Shown: positions 1 through 7,626 of the stretch, piece by piece
Position numbering within the stretch: the first letter of the stretch is position 1
How the letters are laid out: each line of letters starts with the position of its first letter
From: Streptomyces sp. NBC_00523
GTDB taxonomy: Bacteria; Actinomycetota; Actinomycetes; Streptomycetales; Streptomycetaceae
NCBI RefSeq assembly: GCF_036346615.1
Contig: NZ_CP107836.1
Span: 2,170,001-2,234,000 of the forward strand
Direction: 5' to 3'
DNA length: 64,000 nt
Made by a program: the position numbers and the translations under genes
The notes under the pieces: generated by a model
What the model saw: the letters and a program-made list of their open reading frames with translations, nothing else
The model's database searches: none
What the model was told of the DNA's origin: nothing

Positions 1-1
1 G

Positions 2-1627
2 GAGGCCGGGGACACCTATATGCGGGTCACCGACGGCTCGGTCTCCGTGCTCTTCCAGCGGCTGCGCCTGGAGCTGGGCGAGGGCCTGGGCGGCCTGGTG
101 GCGCAGACGGCGAGCCCGTACGCGACGCCGGACTACCGCACCGACGACCGCTTCCGCCACACCCGCAACATCAACGCCGGGGTCCTGGACGAGGGCCTGG
201 TCGCGATCCTGGGCGTGCCGCTGCTGCTGGGGTCGAACCGGGGCGGTACGGGCAAGGTGATCGGCGTCCTGTTCGCGGCCGACCGCTCCCCCCGGGTCTT
301 CAGCCCGGACGAGGTGGCCCTCCTCTGCTCGCTGGCGGCGCACGCGGCGATCGCCATCGACACGGCCCGCGCGCTCGCCGACACCACGGCGGCGCTGGCG
401 GAACTGGCCGAGGCGAACGCGGAGCTGGCCGAGGCCAACGCCTCGGTGCGGGCGCACTCGGCGGCCATGCGGCGGGCGGAGGAGTCGCACGACCGGCTCA
501 CCGACCTGGTGCTGCGCGGCCGGGACGTCAAGGACGTGGCGGCGGCGGTCGCCGGGCTGCTCGGCTCGCCGCTGACCATCCACGACCCGGGCGGCCGCCC
601 GCTGGCCGCCGTCCGCCCGGACGGGACGGGCTTCGCCGCCGACAGCATGGACGCCGGCTGGCTGGCGGAGGCGGCCGAGGAGTCGCGTACGGGCGCGCGG
701 GCGGTGCACCGCGACGGGCGGGTGGTGTGCGCGGTGCTCGCCGGGCAGGAGCTGCTGGCCGGGCTCGTCCTGCACCGGGCCCGCCCGCTGGACGACTCGG
801 ACCGGCGGCTGTTCGAGCGGTCGGCGGTGGTGACGGGGCTGCTGTTGCTGCTGCGGCGCACGGTGGCCGAGACGGAGAACCGGATACGCGGTGAGCTGAT
901 CGCGGACCTGCTGTCGGACCCGGCCCGCGACCCGGCCGGGCTGGCCGAGCGGGGCCGCCGCCTCGGCATCGACCTGGACCGCCCGCATCTGCTGCTCGTG
1001 GCGGAGACCGGGGCGCGCGAGCGGCTGGCCCCGGCCGCGATGCGCTTCCTGTTCGGCGGCGAGCACCAGGGCGTGAGCGCCGAGCACGCGGGCACGGTGG
1101 TGCTGCTGACCGAGGCCACCGGTACGGACGCGGGGGCGGCGGCCCGGGCGGCGGCGGCCCAGCTGGGGCAGCTGGCCCAGGCCCCCGTCACGGTGGCGGC
1201 CGCCGGTCCGGCCCGGGGCGCCGGGGAGCTGGCCGCCGCCTACGCGGAGGCGGCGCGCTGTCTGCGGGCGATGCGGGTGCTGGGGCGGACGGGCGAGGGC
1301 GCGTGCGTGGAGGAGCTGGGGTTCCTGGGCGTGGTGCTGGGCAACGCGCAGGACGTGGACGGCTTCGTGGCGGCGACGCTGGGGCCGCTGCTGGAGTACG
1401 ACGCGCAGCGCGGCACGCATCTGGTGCGGACGCTGAGCGCGTACTTCGGGGCGGGCGGCAGCCTGATCCGGGCCAAGGACGAGCTGCACGTCCATGTGAA
1501 CACGGTGGTGCAGCGCCTGGACCGCATCCAGGTGCTCCTGGGCCGCGACTGGAACGAACCGGACCGGGCGCTGGAACTGCAGCTCGCGCTGCGACTGCAC
1601 CTGCTGTCGGGGGCGGACAGGTCCTAG
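2..1627 (+). CDS. GAF / PucR-type transcriptional regulator (5' end outside window)
   Basis: The reading frame is open to the left edge, and the residues before the first Met (EAGDTY, then MRVTDGSV) already fit the GAF fold, so the true start lies upstream. Visible order: GAF sensor domain (to about residue 115 from the Met at 20), an Ala/Glu-rich coiled coil (about 120-165, repeats of LAEAN), a second sensor stretch, a CdaR GGDEF-like middle (about 290-405) and a PucR C-terminal helix-turn-helix (LVRTLSAYF, then HVNTVVQRLDRIQ). PucR/CdaR proteins are cytoplasmic activators of catabolic genes that respond to small ligands. The ligand cannot be read from sequence and no target gene is adjacent. 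The stop is TAG at 1625-1627. Confidence 0.85.
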   Translation, partial: EAGDTYMRVTDGSVSVLFQRLRLELGEGLGGLVAQTASPYATPDYRTDDRFRHTRNINAGVLDEGLVAILGVPLLLGSNRGGTGKVIGVLFAADRSPRVFSPDEVALLCSLAAHAAIAIDTARALADTTAALAELAEANAELAEANASVRAHSAAMRRAEESHDRLTDLVLRGRDVKDVAAAVAGLLGSPLTIHDPGGRPLAAVRPDGTGFAADSMDAGWLAEAAEESRTGARAVHRDGRVVCAVLAGQELLAGLVLHRARPLDDSDRRLFERSAVVTGLLLLLRRTVAETENRIRGELIADLLSDPARDPAGLAERGRRLGIDLDRPHLLLVAETGARERLAPAAMRFLFGGEHQGVSAEHAGTVVLLTEATGTDAGAAARAAAAQLGQLAQAPVTVAAAGPARGAGELAAAYAEAARCLRAMRVLGRTGEGACVEELGFLGVVLGNAQDVDGFVAATLGPLLEYDAQRGTHLVRTLSAYFGAGGSLIRAKDELHVHVNTVVQRLDRIQVLLGRDWNEPDRALELQLALRLHLLSGADRS

Positions 1628-1790
1628 GGCCCGCCCGGGCCCGTCCTGAAACCTTCTGCCCGGCGCCGAGCCCGTAAGGTACCGGCAGAGTGCGGACGCA
1701 CCCCTCCTCACCTCGTACAACGCTTCGGCGGGCTCGGGAGTCTTGTCTGTCCGACCTCCCGCAGTCCCGCACGTCACCTGGAGTTCCCGA

Positions 1791-4001
1791 ATGCCCCGAT
1801 TCAGCATTGTCGTCCCTGTGTTCAAGGTGCAGGGGTATCTGCACGCGTGCCTGGATTCGGTGCTGGGGCAGTCGTTCCGGGACATCGAGGTGATCGCGGT
1901 CGACGACTGCTCGCCGGACGCCTGCGGGGCGATCATCGACGAGTACGCCGCCCGCGACGCGCGCGTCAAGGCGGTGCACCTGCCCGAGAACGTGGGCCTG
2001 GGGCGGGCGCGCAACGCCGGGCTGGAGCACGCGCGGGGCGACTACGTCCTCTTCCTGGACAGCGACGACTCCTACACCCCCGGCCTGCTCCAGGCGCTCG
2101 CGGACCGGCTCGACGCGGCGGGTGACCTGGACATCCTCGTCTTCGACCATGTGCGCACCCACTGGTACGGCAAGGGTCCGCGCAGCCAGACCGCGGACCT
2201 GGTCGCGCGGGCGGGCACGGACGTCTTCCGCATCCAGGACCGGCCCGAGTTCATCGAGCTGTTCCTGGTGGCCTGGAACAAGGCGTTCCGCCGGGAGTTC
2301 TTCCTGCAGGAGGGCTTCCAGTACGCGCCCGGCCTGTACGAGGACGCGCCCGTCTCCCATCTGGCGATGGTCACGGCCGAGCGCATCGGCTGCCTGGACC
2401 GGGTCGGCGTCGAGTACCGCCAGCGCCGCCACGGCGCGATCACCAAGACGCCGGGCCGCAAGCACTTCGACATCTTCGGGCAGTACGAGGGGCTGTTCGC
2501 GGCGCTCGCCGAGCGCCCCGGACTGGCCTGGGCGCACAGCCTGCTGTTCGAACGCGCCATGGACCACATGCTGTTCGTGCTGAAGCGCCCCGACCGGGTG
2601 CAGGCCGCCGACCGCAAGGACTTCTTCGCCCTCACCGCGGACTTCTACGCGAAGCACCTCCCGGCCGGGTTCACGCCGCCGGGCGGGGCGGTCGGGGCCT
2701 CCCTGCGCGCCCTGGCCAAGCGGTCGTTCGCCACCTACCGGGCGACCGAGCTCGCCGTCCGGGCCAGGCGGAAGGGCCCGAAGAAGGTCCGGAGGATCAC
2801 GGCGAAGGCGGGCGAGCGGGCGGCCGAGCGCCTGTACGGCGTGCACCGCAGGCGCCCGCTGGACCCGCACCTCGCCGTCTACTCCTCGTACGGGGGCGGA
2901 CTGCCCTCCTGCAACCCGCTGGCCGTCCACGAGAAGGCGAAGGAGCTGGCCCCGGAGGTGCGCGGGGTGTGGCTGGTGCGCGCGGAACTCGCCCGCGAGG
3001 TGCCCGAGGGCATCGACTACGTCGTGCCCGGGTCGGGCCGCTACTGGGAGGTGATGGCCCGCGCCACGTACTTCGTGAGCAACGGCGACTTCCCGGACGG
3101 CATCGTCAAGCGCCCGGGCCAGGTCTACGCGCAGACGCACCACGGCACGCCGCTCAAGCGCATGGGCCTGGACCGGAAGTCCTATCCCGCCGCCGCCCGG
3201 AACCTGGACTTCGGCCGGCTCCTGGAGCGGGTGGACCAGTGGGACCTGAGCGTGTCCGCCAACCCGCACTCGACGGCCCAGTGGGAGCGTGTCTACCCCG
3301 GCACCTTCGAGTCCCTGGCCACGGGCTATCCGCGCAACGACCGCTTCTGCACGGCGAGCGCGGAGGACGTCGCCGCCGCCCGGGCCCGGCTCGGCATCGC
3401 CCCCGGCAGGACGGCCGTGCTGTACGCGCCGACCCACCGGGACTACCGCAAGGAGTGGACGCCGCCCTTCGACCCGGCCCGGCTGGCCGCATCGCTGGGC
3501 GAGGACTTCGTCCTGCTGGTCCGGCCGCACCCGCTCGACAGCCGGAGCCCGCGCCTGGGCGAACTCGCCGGGCAGGACGGCGTCATCGACGTCTCCCGCC
3601 ACCCCTCGGTCGAGGAGCTGTGCCTGGCCGCGGACGTGCTCGTCTCGGACTACTCGTCCGTGATCTTCGACTACGCCAATCTCGACCGCCCCATCGTCAT
3701 CCACGCCGACGACTGGGAGACGTACAACCAGGTCCGCGGGGTCACCTTCGACCTGCTCTCCGGCCTTCCCGGCGACACCCCGGGGCCGGTCACGGCCACC
3801 GAGGACGAGCTCGTCGAGGTCTTCCGCAGCGGCCGCTGGCGCGACGCCCAGTCGGCCGCGCTGCGGGCCGCGTTCCGGGAGCGCTTCTGCCCGTACGACG
3901 ACGGCCACGCCGCCGAACGCGTCGTCCGCCGCCTCTTCCTCTCCGAGGAGGGCCCGGCCCCGGTCCCGCTCGCGCGGCGCACCCCGGCCCCCAGGCCCTA
4001 A
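1791..4001 (+). CDS. GT2 glycosyltransferase fused to CDP-glycerol glycerophosphotransferase
   Basis: 736 aa. The ATG at 1791 is chosen because GGAG lies 7 nt upstream and the protein then opens directly with the GT2 strand MPRFSIVVPVF; an upstream TTG (1743) adds an unconvincing tail. N-terminal half (1-240): family 2 glycosyltransferase with the metal/nucleotide motif DSDD at 90-93. After a basic linker, the C-terminal half (about 360-725) is a TagB/TagF-like CDP-glycerol:polyol-phosphate glycerophosphotransferase, with QTHHGTPLKRMG, YAPTHRDY, VRPHP and SDYSSVIFDY. Such fusions act at the inner membrane face in teichoic-acid-like cell-wall glycopolymer synthesis. It stands alone; the stop codon falls in the hairpin at 3999. 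Polymer and acceptor are unknown. Confidence 0.88.
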   Translation: MPRFSIVVPVFKVQGYLHACLDSVLGQSFRDIEVIAVDDCSPDACGAIIDEYAARDARVKAVHLPENVGLGRARNAGLEHARGDYVLFLDSDDSYTPGLLQALADRLDAAGDLDILVFDHVRTHWYGKGPRSQTADLVARAGTDVFRIQDRPEFIELFLVAWNKAFRREFFLQEGFQYAPGLYEDAPVSHLAMVTAERIGCLDRVGVEYRQRRHGAITKTPGRKHFDIFGQYEGLFAALAERPGLAWAHSLLFERAMDHMLFVLKRPDRVQAADRKDFFALTADFYAKHLPAGFTPPGGAVGASLRALAKRSFATYRATELAVRARRKGPKKVRRITAKAGERAAERLYGVHRRRPLDPHLAVYSSYGGGLPSCNPLAVHEKAKELAPEVRGVWLVRAELAREVPEGIDYVVPGSGRYWEVMARATYFVSNGDFPDGIVKRPGQVYAQTHHGTPLKRMGLDRKSYPAAARNLDFGRLLERVDQWDLSVSANPHSTAQWERVYPGTFESLATGYPRNDRFCTASAEDVAAARARLGIAPGRTAVLYAPTHRDYRKEWTPPFDPARLAASLGEDFVLLVRPHPLDSRSPRLGELAGQDGVIDVSRHPSVEELCLAADVLVSDYSSVIFDYANLDRPIVIHADDWETYNQVRGVTFDLLSGLPGDTPGPVTATEDELVEVFRSGRWRDAQSAALRAAFRERFCPYDDGHAAERVVRRLFLSEEGPAPVPLARRTPAPRP

Positions 4002-4056
4002 GGCCTGTCGTCAAACTGCCGTCTGCCGGGCGACGCCAGTTTGACGACAGGCCCTA
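3999..4056. terminator. Long hairpin between convergent genes, arms carry both stop codons
   Basis: Arms 3999-4018 and 4037-4056 are reverse complements at 19 of 20 positions (core GGCCTGTCGTCAAACTG), with an 18-nt partly self-complementary loop. The TAA of the glycerophosphotransferase gene (3999-4001) and the TAG of the DUF3291 gene (4054-4056 on the other strand) lie at the outer ends of the arms. It should act as a bidirectional factor-independent terminator. The sequence looks like a mobile intergenic repeat common in Streptomyces (recollection). Confidence 0.8.
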
Positions 4057-4521
4057 GGAGGCCTTGCCCGTCGGCGGGGGGTGCGGGGCGCGGAAGGTGA
4101 AGGCCTCGGGGGTGGAGCCCTTCGCGCGGAGGAGGGCGACGCGGTCCATCGCCTCGGCGACGCCCGGGCGGTGGCCGGCCGGGACCCACCACAGGGCCAT
4201 GTGGTGGTCGGCCAGCCGCTCGAACCATTCACGGCGGCGGGCCATGACCCTCAGGTGGTCGCTGCGGTAGACGTACGCCTTCAGTGCGTCGACCGACTCC
4301 CAGACGGAGCAGTTGAACAGGAGGAGGTCGTCCTCGTCCTCGGGGCGGAGCCCCGTCGCGTCGGCCCCTCCGTCGTCCACCATCCGCCAGACGAAGCCGG
4401 GGGCGTGGTCGGCGAGGGCGTTGATCTCGGGGAGTTGTGCGACGAAGTCGGCGAGCTGGGGGCTGTCGAGCGGGGCGAGGATGCGCCCGACGTTGACCTG
4501 GGCAAGGTGGAAGTCGTTCAC
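4054..4521 (-). CDS. DUF3291 domain protein
   Basis: 155 aa from a GTG at 4521. The longer open frame upstream is rejected because it has no homologous look and the DUF3291 opening is FHLAQVNVGR. The fold is a ferredoxin-like, monooxygenase-type barrel: NCSVWESVDALKAYVYRSDH and MALWWVPAGH are typical DUF3291 segments. Function is unknown; relatives are often annotated near heme-degrading or antibiotic monooxygenase folds. It reads in the same direction as the regulator gene upstream with a 47-bp gap, so they may be co-transcribed. Confidence 0.8.
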   Translation of the reverse strand: MNDFHLAQVNVGRILAPLDSPQLADFVAQLPEINALADHAPGFVWRMVDDGGADATGLRPEDEDDLLLFNCSVWESVDALKAYVYRSDHLRVMARRREWFERLADHHMALWWVPAGHRPGVAEAMDRVALLRAKGSTPEAFTFRAPHPPPTGKAS

Positions 4522-4568
4522 GGCCCCAGCATGGCCGGGCGAACCTTCTAAAGTCAACGGATTCTTTT

Positions 4569-5207
4569 TTAGACTTCGCCGACCCCTTCGGGCCCCTCGA
4601 TCGCGACGCAACACCCTTCCGGCAGCGGGTCCATGGCGGCACTCCAGCCCTCGCCGAGCAGCCCTTCGATGCCCGCGAGGTTCATCCCGCAGACCAGGGC
4701 CGGGAACTGCTCCGCGAGCGCGTGGAACGGGCAGTTGCGCAGCCGGAGTTTCCCGCAGTCCCAGTAGGGTTCGTAGCCGCGCTCCCGCAGCGCCACGACG
4801 GGGTCCGCCACGCCCGCCGCCTCCCCGGCGGCCCGGGCCGCCGCCTGCAACTCCGTGTCGAGCCCGGCCCGTTCGACCACCTCGGCGAGCAACTGGCTCA
4901 CGGTGTCGTACGCCCGCGGCGGCACGGAGACGGCGTACTCCCCGTCCGCCCGCCGGTACAGCTTGGACGGCCGCCCGGAGCCGGGTCCGGTGCGGCCGGA
5001 GAGCCGGCGGAAGGTGGTCTCCAGGAGCCCCGCGTCCACGAGCTTGTCCAGATGGAACGCGGCCACGGCCCGCGTCACCCCGACCGCGTCCGCGGCGGCG
5101 TCCCGCGTGACGTCGCCGGGGGCGGCGGCCACGTGTCGGTACAAGCTGCGGCGCACGGGGTCCCCGAGCACCGCCAGCGCGTCCAGGGCGGCATCATCAC
5201 TGCTCAC
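4569..5207 (-). CDS. Winged-helix (ArsR/SufR-like) transcriptional regulator with C-terminal Cys cluster
   Basis: 212 aa from GTG 5207. Residues about 10-75 form a winged helix (LGDPVRRSLYRHV, VTRAVAAFHLDKLVDAGLL), with a basic wing near GRPSKLYRR (79-86). The C-terminal domain carries Cys at 151, 159, 173, 199 and 200 (NCPFHALAEQF, LVCGMN, GCCVAI). That layout resembles SufR-type Fe-S sensing regulators and related Streptomyces ArsR proteins (family knowledge), so a metal or cluster ligand is plausible but unproven. It is divergent from the cobalamin operon across a 458-bp intergenic region. Whether it regulates that operon is unknown, since the operon already has its own riboswitch. Confidence 0.8.
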   Translation of the reverse strand: MSSDDAALDALAVLGDPVRRSLYRHVAAAPGDVTRDAAADAVGVTRAVAAFHLDKLVDAGLLETTFRRLSGRTGPGSGRPSKLYRRADGEYAVSVPPRAYDTVSQLLAEVVERAGLDTELQAAARAAGEAAGVADPVVALRERGYEPYWDCGKLRLRNCPFHALAEQFPALVCGMNLAGIEGLLGEGWSAAMDPLPEGCCVAIEGPEGVGEV

Positions 5208-5242
5208 GGCCCCGAGTCTAGGCCGCACACCTCTCGGGGGCC

Positions 5243-5282
5243 CTGCCCCCGAACCCCCGCTGCTGCCCCCGAACCCCCGCTG
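5243..5282. repeat. Tandem 20-bp repeat, two copies
   Basis: The unit CTGCCCCCGAACCCCCGCTG occurs twice back to back (5243-5262 and 5263-5282) in the intergenic region between the regulator and the riboswitch. No coding role is visible. Confidence 0.8.
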
Positions 5283-5315
5283 CTCAATCGCCGCAGGGGT
5301 TTGATTTTGCCGCTG

Positions 5316-5410
5316 CCGGCGTTTGAGGCGCGGGGTCGGGGCAGCGCCCCGAAACTCAGCCCCTCCGGCGCTTGAGGAGCGGGGCCCGGGGCAGCGCCCC
5401 GGTTTCGGGA
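5316..5410. repeat. Two diverged copies of a 49-bp intergenic repeat
   Basis: Copies begin at 5316 (CCGGCGTTTGAGGCGCGGGG) and 5365 (CCGGCGCTTGAGGAGCGGGG), each followed by GGGGCAGCGCCCCG, itself a small hairpin. This is a familiar Streptomyces intergenic repeat type (recollection). Together with the 20-bp tandem it fills much of the gap upstream of the riboswitch promoter. Confidence 0.65.
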
Positions 5411-5441
5411 AGGGGCGGGTGGGGGTACAAACCCCGCCCGC

Positions 5442-5447
5442 TAGACT
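5442..5447 (+). promoter_or_regulatory. Candidate -10 box of the riboswitch transcript
   Basis: TAGACT, about 6 nt before the first helix of the cobalamin riboswitch (GTCAC, 5457-5461), fits a vegetative -10 element that would start the RNA right at the aptamer. No convincing -35 was found in the GC-rich repeat just upstream. Confidence 0.45.
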
Positions 5448-5449
5448 GG

Positions 5450-5560
5450 CCGCGTCGTCACTATGCCCGTTCAGGGGGAAGCCGGTGCGAATCCGGCACT
5501 GACCCGCAGCCGTAAACCGCCCCAGGCGGAAGTCGGAATGCCCTGTCCGCGTCGTGACCC
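5450..5560 (+). ncRNA. Cobalamin riboswitch
   Basis: The conserved core is unmistakable: GGGAAGCCGGTGCGAATCC, then GGCACTGACCCGCAGCCGTAA (about 5475-5515), followed by GCGGAAGTCGG. Outer segments GTCAC (5457-5461) and GTGAC (5554-5558) can close the first helix. It lies about 105 nt upstream of the secreted toroid gene and oriented with it. B12 riboswitches usually shut off expression when adenosylcobalamin is abundant, so the five-gene operon below is predicted to be induced by cobalamin shortage. Confidence 0.92.
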
Positions 5561-5665
5561 GCTCACGCCGCCGGAACCCCGGTGGCCCGCCCCGTCGAGG
5601 TATACGGAGCCGGAGCCTGGTGCCGTGTGTGCCGTGCCCGGTCCCCAGGAGAGGCACCACCCGCC

Positions 5666-6928
5666 ATGACCGCACGCCGCAGCGCCACCACGCTCGCCGT
5701 CACCGCCGCCGCGCTCCTCGCGGCCGCCGCCCCGGCCGCCGTCGCCGCGCCGTCTCCCTCGCCCTCCCCCTCGGCCGCGCTGCCCTCCGGGCTGTACGGC
5801 ACCGGTGACCCGACGTACGACGGGGTGTGGCGGCAGTCCCTCGCCTTCCTCGCGCAGCAGGCCACCGGCGTGACCCCGGCCGCGAAGGCCGTCGACTGGC
5901 TGACCGGGCAGCAGTGCGACAGCGGCGCGTTCCCCGCGTACCGCCCGGACGCCTCCGCGCCCTGCACCGACAAGACGATGGTCGACACCAACGCGACGGC
6001 CGCCGCCGCCCAGGCCCTGCGCGCGGTCGGCGGGCACCAGGACGCCGTCGCGAACGCGGTCAGCTGGCTCAAGTCCGTCCAGAACGAGGACGGCGGCTGG
6101 GGCTACACCGCCGGCAGCCCCAGCGACGCGAACTCCACGTCCATCGTGATCGGCACCCTCGCCCGGGCCGGCGAGAAGCTGGGCGACGTCACGACGCACG
6201 GCGGCAAGACCCCGTACGCCGCGCTGCTCACGTTCTCCATCCCCTGCGGCGGCAAGGACGGCGGCGCCTTCGCCTACCAGCCCGACAAGGCCGGGAAGCT
6301 CGCCGCCAACGGTGACGCCACCGCCGCCGGTGTCCTCGGCGCGCTCGGCAAGGGCCTGGTCGTCTCGGACAACGCGGCCGTGAAGGACCCCGCCTGCCAC
6401 AAGGGCTCCCCGCTCGAACCGGAGCAGGCCGCTCAGAACGGCGCCTCCTACCTCGCGACGGCCCTCGCCAAGAGCGGCCACCTCGACGCCGCCCCGATGC
6501 CCGGTGCGGAGGACAGCGCCCCGCAGCCCGACTTCGGCAACACCGCCGACGCGGTCGTCGCCCTGTCCGCCGCCGGGCACAAGGACAAGGCGGCCGCCCC
6601 GGTCGCCTGGCTGAAGAAGAACTCCGCCGCCTGGGCGAAGCAGAGCGGCCCCGCCGCGTACGCCCAGCTGATCCTGGCCGCCCACGCGACCGGCGCCGAC
6701 GTCCACGACTTCGGCGGCGCCGACCTCGTCTCCCAGCTGAACGCGACCGGCCCCGAGCCGGCCGGCGTGAAGAAGCCGCAGCCGACGGCCACGGAGGACG
6801 AGGAGAAGAAGGACAGCGGCGACGGCGACGGCATCGGCGGCGTCTGGTGGTTCGTCGGCATCGGCCTCGCGGTCGGCGCGGGCGCCGGCTTCCTGATCAG
6901 CGGCCGCCGCAAGAACCAGCAGCTGTGA
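5666..6928 (+). CDS. Secreted alpha/alpha-toroid (prenyltransferase/transcobalamin-like) protein
   Basis: 420 aa. ATG 5666 follows GGAGAGG and gives a clear signal peptide (residues 1-28, MTARRSATTLAV then Ala-rich, cut near AAPSPSP). The body has repeated helical pairs of the squalene-cyclase/prenyltransferase toroid fold, with motifs such as AVSWLKSVQNEDGGWGY and NTADAVVALSAAGH. The same fold forms the B12-binding barrel of transcobalamin and intrinsic factor. The C-terminus has an acidic linker, one membrane span (about 392-412) and a basic tail (SGRRKNQQL), so it is anchored outside the cell. It is first in the riboswitch operon and its stop overlaps the next start by 4 bp. Role inferred: corrinoid capture. 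Enzymatic prenyltransferase activity is unlikely for a secreted protein. Confidence 0.85.
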   Translation: MTARRSATTLAVTAAALLAAAAPAAVAAPSPSPSPSAALPSGLYGTGDPTYDGVWRQSLAFLAQQATGVTPAAKAVDWLTGQQCDSGAFPAYRPDASAPCTDKTMVDTNATAAAAQALRAVGGHQDAVANAVSWLKSVQNEDGGWGYTAGSPSDANSTSIVIGTLARAGEKLGDVTTHGGKTPYAALLTFSIPCGGKDGGAFAYQPDKAGKLAANGDATAAGVLGALGKGLVVSDNAAVKDPACHKGSPLEPEQAAQNGASYLATALAKSGHLDAAPMPGAEDSAPQPDFGNTADAVVALSAAGHKDKAAAPVAWLKKNSAAWAKQSGPAAYAQLILAAHATGADVHDFGGADLVSQLNATGPEPAGVKKPQPTATEDEEKKDSGDGDGIGGVWWFVGIGLAVGAGAGFLISGRRKNQQL

Positions 6929-7626
6929 GCCGCGTCGCACGGGCGCTCGCGCTCCTCGTCGTCGGCGCCGTGCTGGCGCTGGTCGGCGCGGGCGCGGCAC
7001 AGGCGGCGGGCTACCGCTACTGGTCGTTCTGGGAGGGCTCGGGGAAGGGCTGGTCGTACGCCACCCAGGGGCCGTCGCTCGTCCGGCCCGACGACGGCTC
7101 GGTGCAGGGCTTCCGCTTCGCGGTGAGCGCGGACTCCCAGGACGCGTCCAAGCCGCGCAGCGCCCCCGACTTCGCGAAGGTCTGCGCGGACACCCCGGCG
7201 AAGAACGGCAGCAAGCGCGTCGCGGTCGTCATCGACCCGGGCACCGCCGCCGACGCGCCGGACGGGGAGGCCCCGCCCCCGCTGCGTACCGCCTGCGCGC
7301 GGGTCGCGAAGGACGCGAGCAGCGCGGAGGCCCTGGCGGCGGTCGCCAAGCCGCTGCGCTACGACGCGAGCGCGATGCTCTGCGCGATCTCCGACTACCC
7401 GTCCACCGGCTGCGGCGAGCAGGTCTCCCAGACCGGCGGCGGCACGGACGGCGGCGCTTCGAACGGCGGCACGGACGGCGGCAGCGAGGCACCCACCTCG
7501 ACCGCCTCCTCCACGGAAGCCCACGGCGACGACGGCGGCCCGTCCGTCGGCATACTCGTCGGGATCGGCGCCGTGCTGCTCCTCGGCATCGCCGCAGTCG
7601 CGCAGGCCCGCCGCCGCCGCGGATGA
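6925..7626 (+). CDS. SCO2322-type secreted, tail-anchored protein of the B12 operon
   Basis: 233 aa from a GTG that overlaps the upstream stop (GTGA). Signal peptide at 1-26 (to AAQAAG), a globular part beginning GYRYWSFWEG with paired Cys (VCAD, TACAR, MLCAI, TGCGE), a Gly/Ser/Thr-rich stalk (about 175-205) and a C-terminal membrane span (about 208-228) ending RRRRG. This matches what I recall as the SCO2322 family. The layout parallels the upstream protein: secreted, stalked and membrane-anchored. In vertebrate B12 carriers a small beta domain closes over the ligand on the toroid. That this protein supplies such a domain in trans is my inference only. Confidence 0.75.
   Translation: MSRVARALALLVVGAVLALVGAGAAQAAGYRYWSFWEGSGKGWSYATQGPSLVRPDDGSVQGFRFAVSADSQDASKPRSAPDFAKVCADTPAKNGSKRVAVVIDPGTAADAPDGEAPPPLRTACARVAKDASSAEALAAVAKPLRYDASAMLCAISDYPSTGCGEQVSQTGGGTDGGASNGGTDGGSEAPTSTASSTEAHGDDGGPSVGILVGIGAVLLLGIAAVAQARRRRG

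Noticed and set aside
1188..3908. 906-aa minus-strand frame under the glycosyltransferase gene
   Set aside because: Antisense shadow: the plus-strand gene has full GT2 and CDP-glycerol transferase motifs, this one none.
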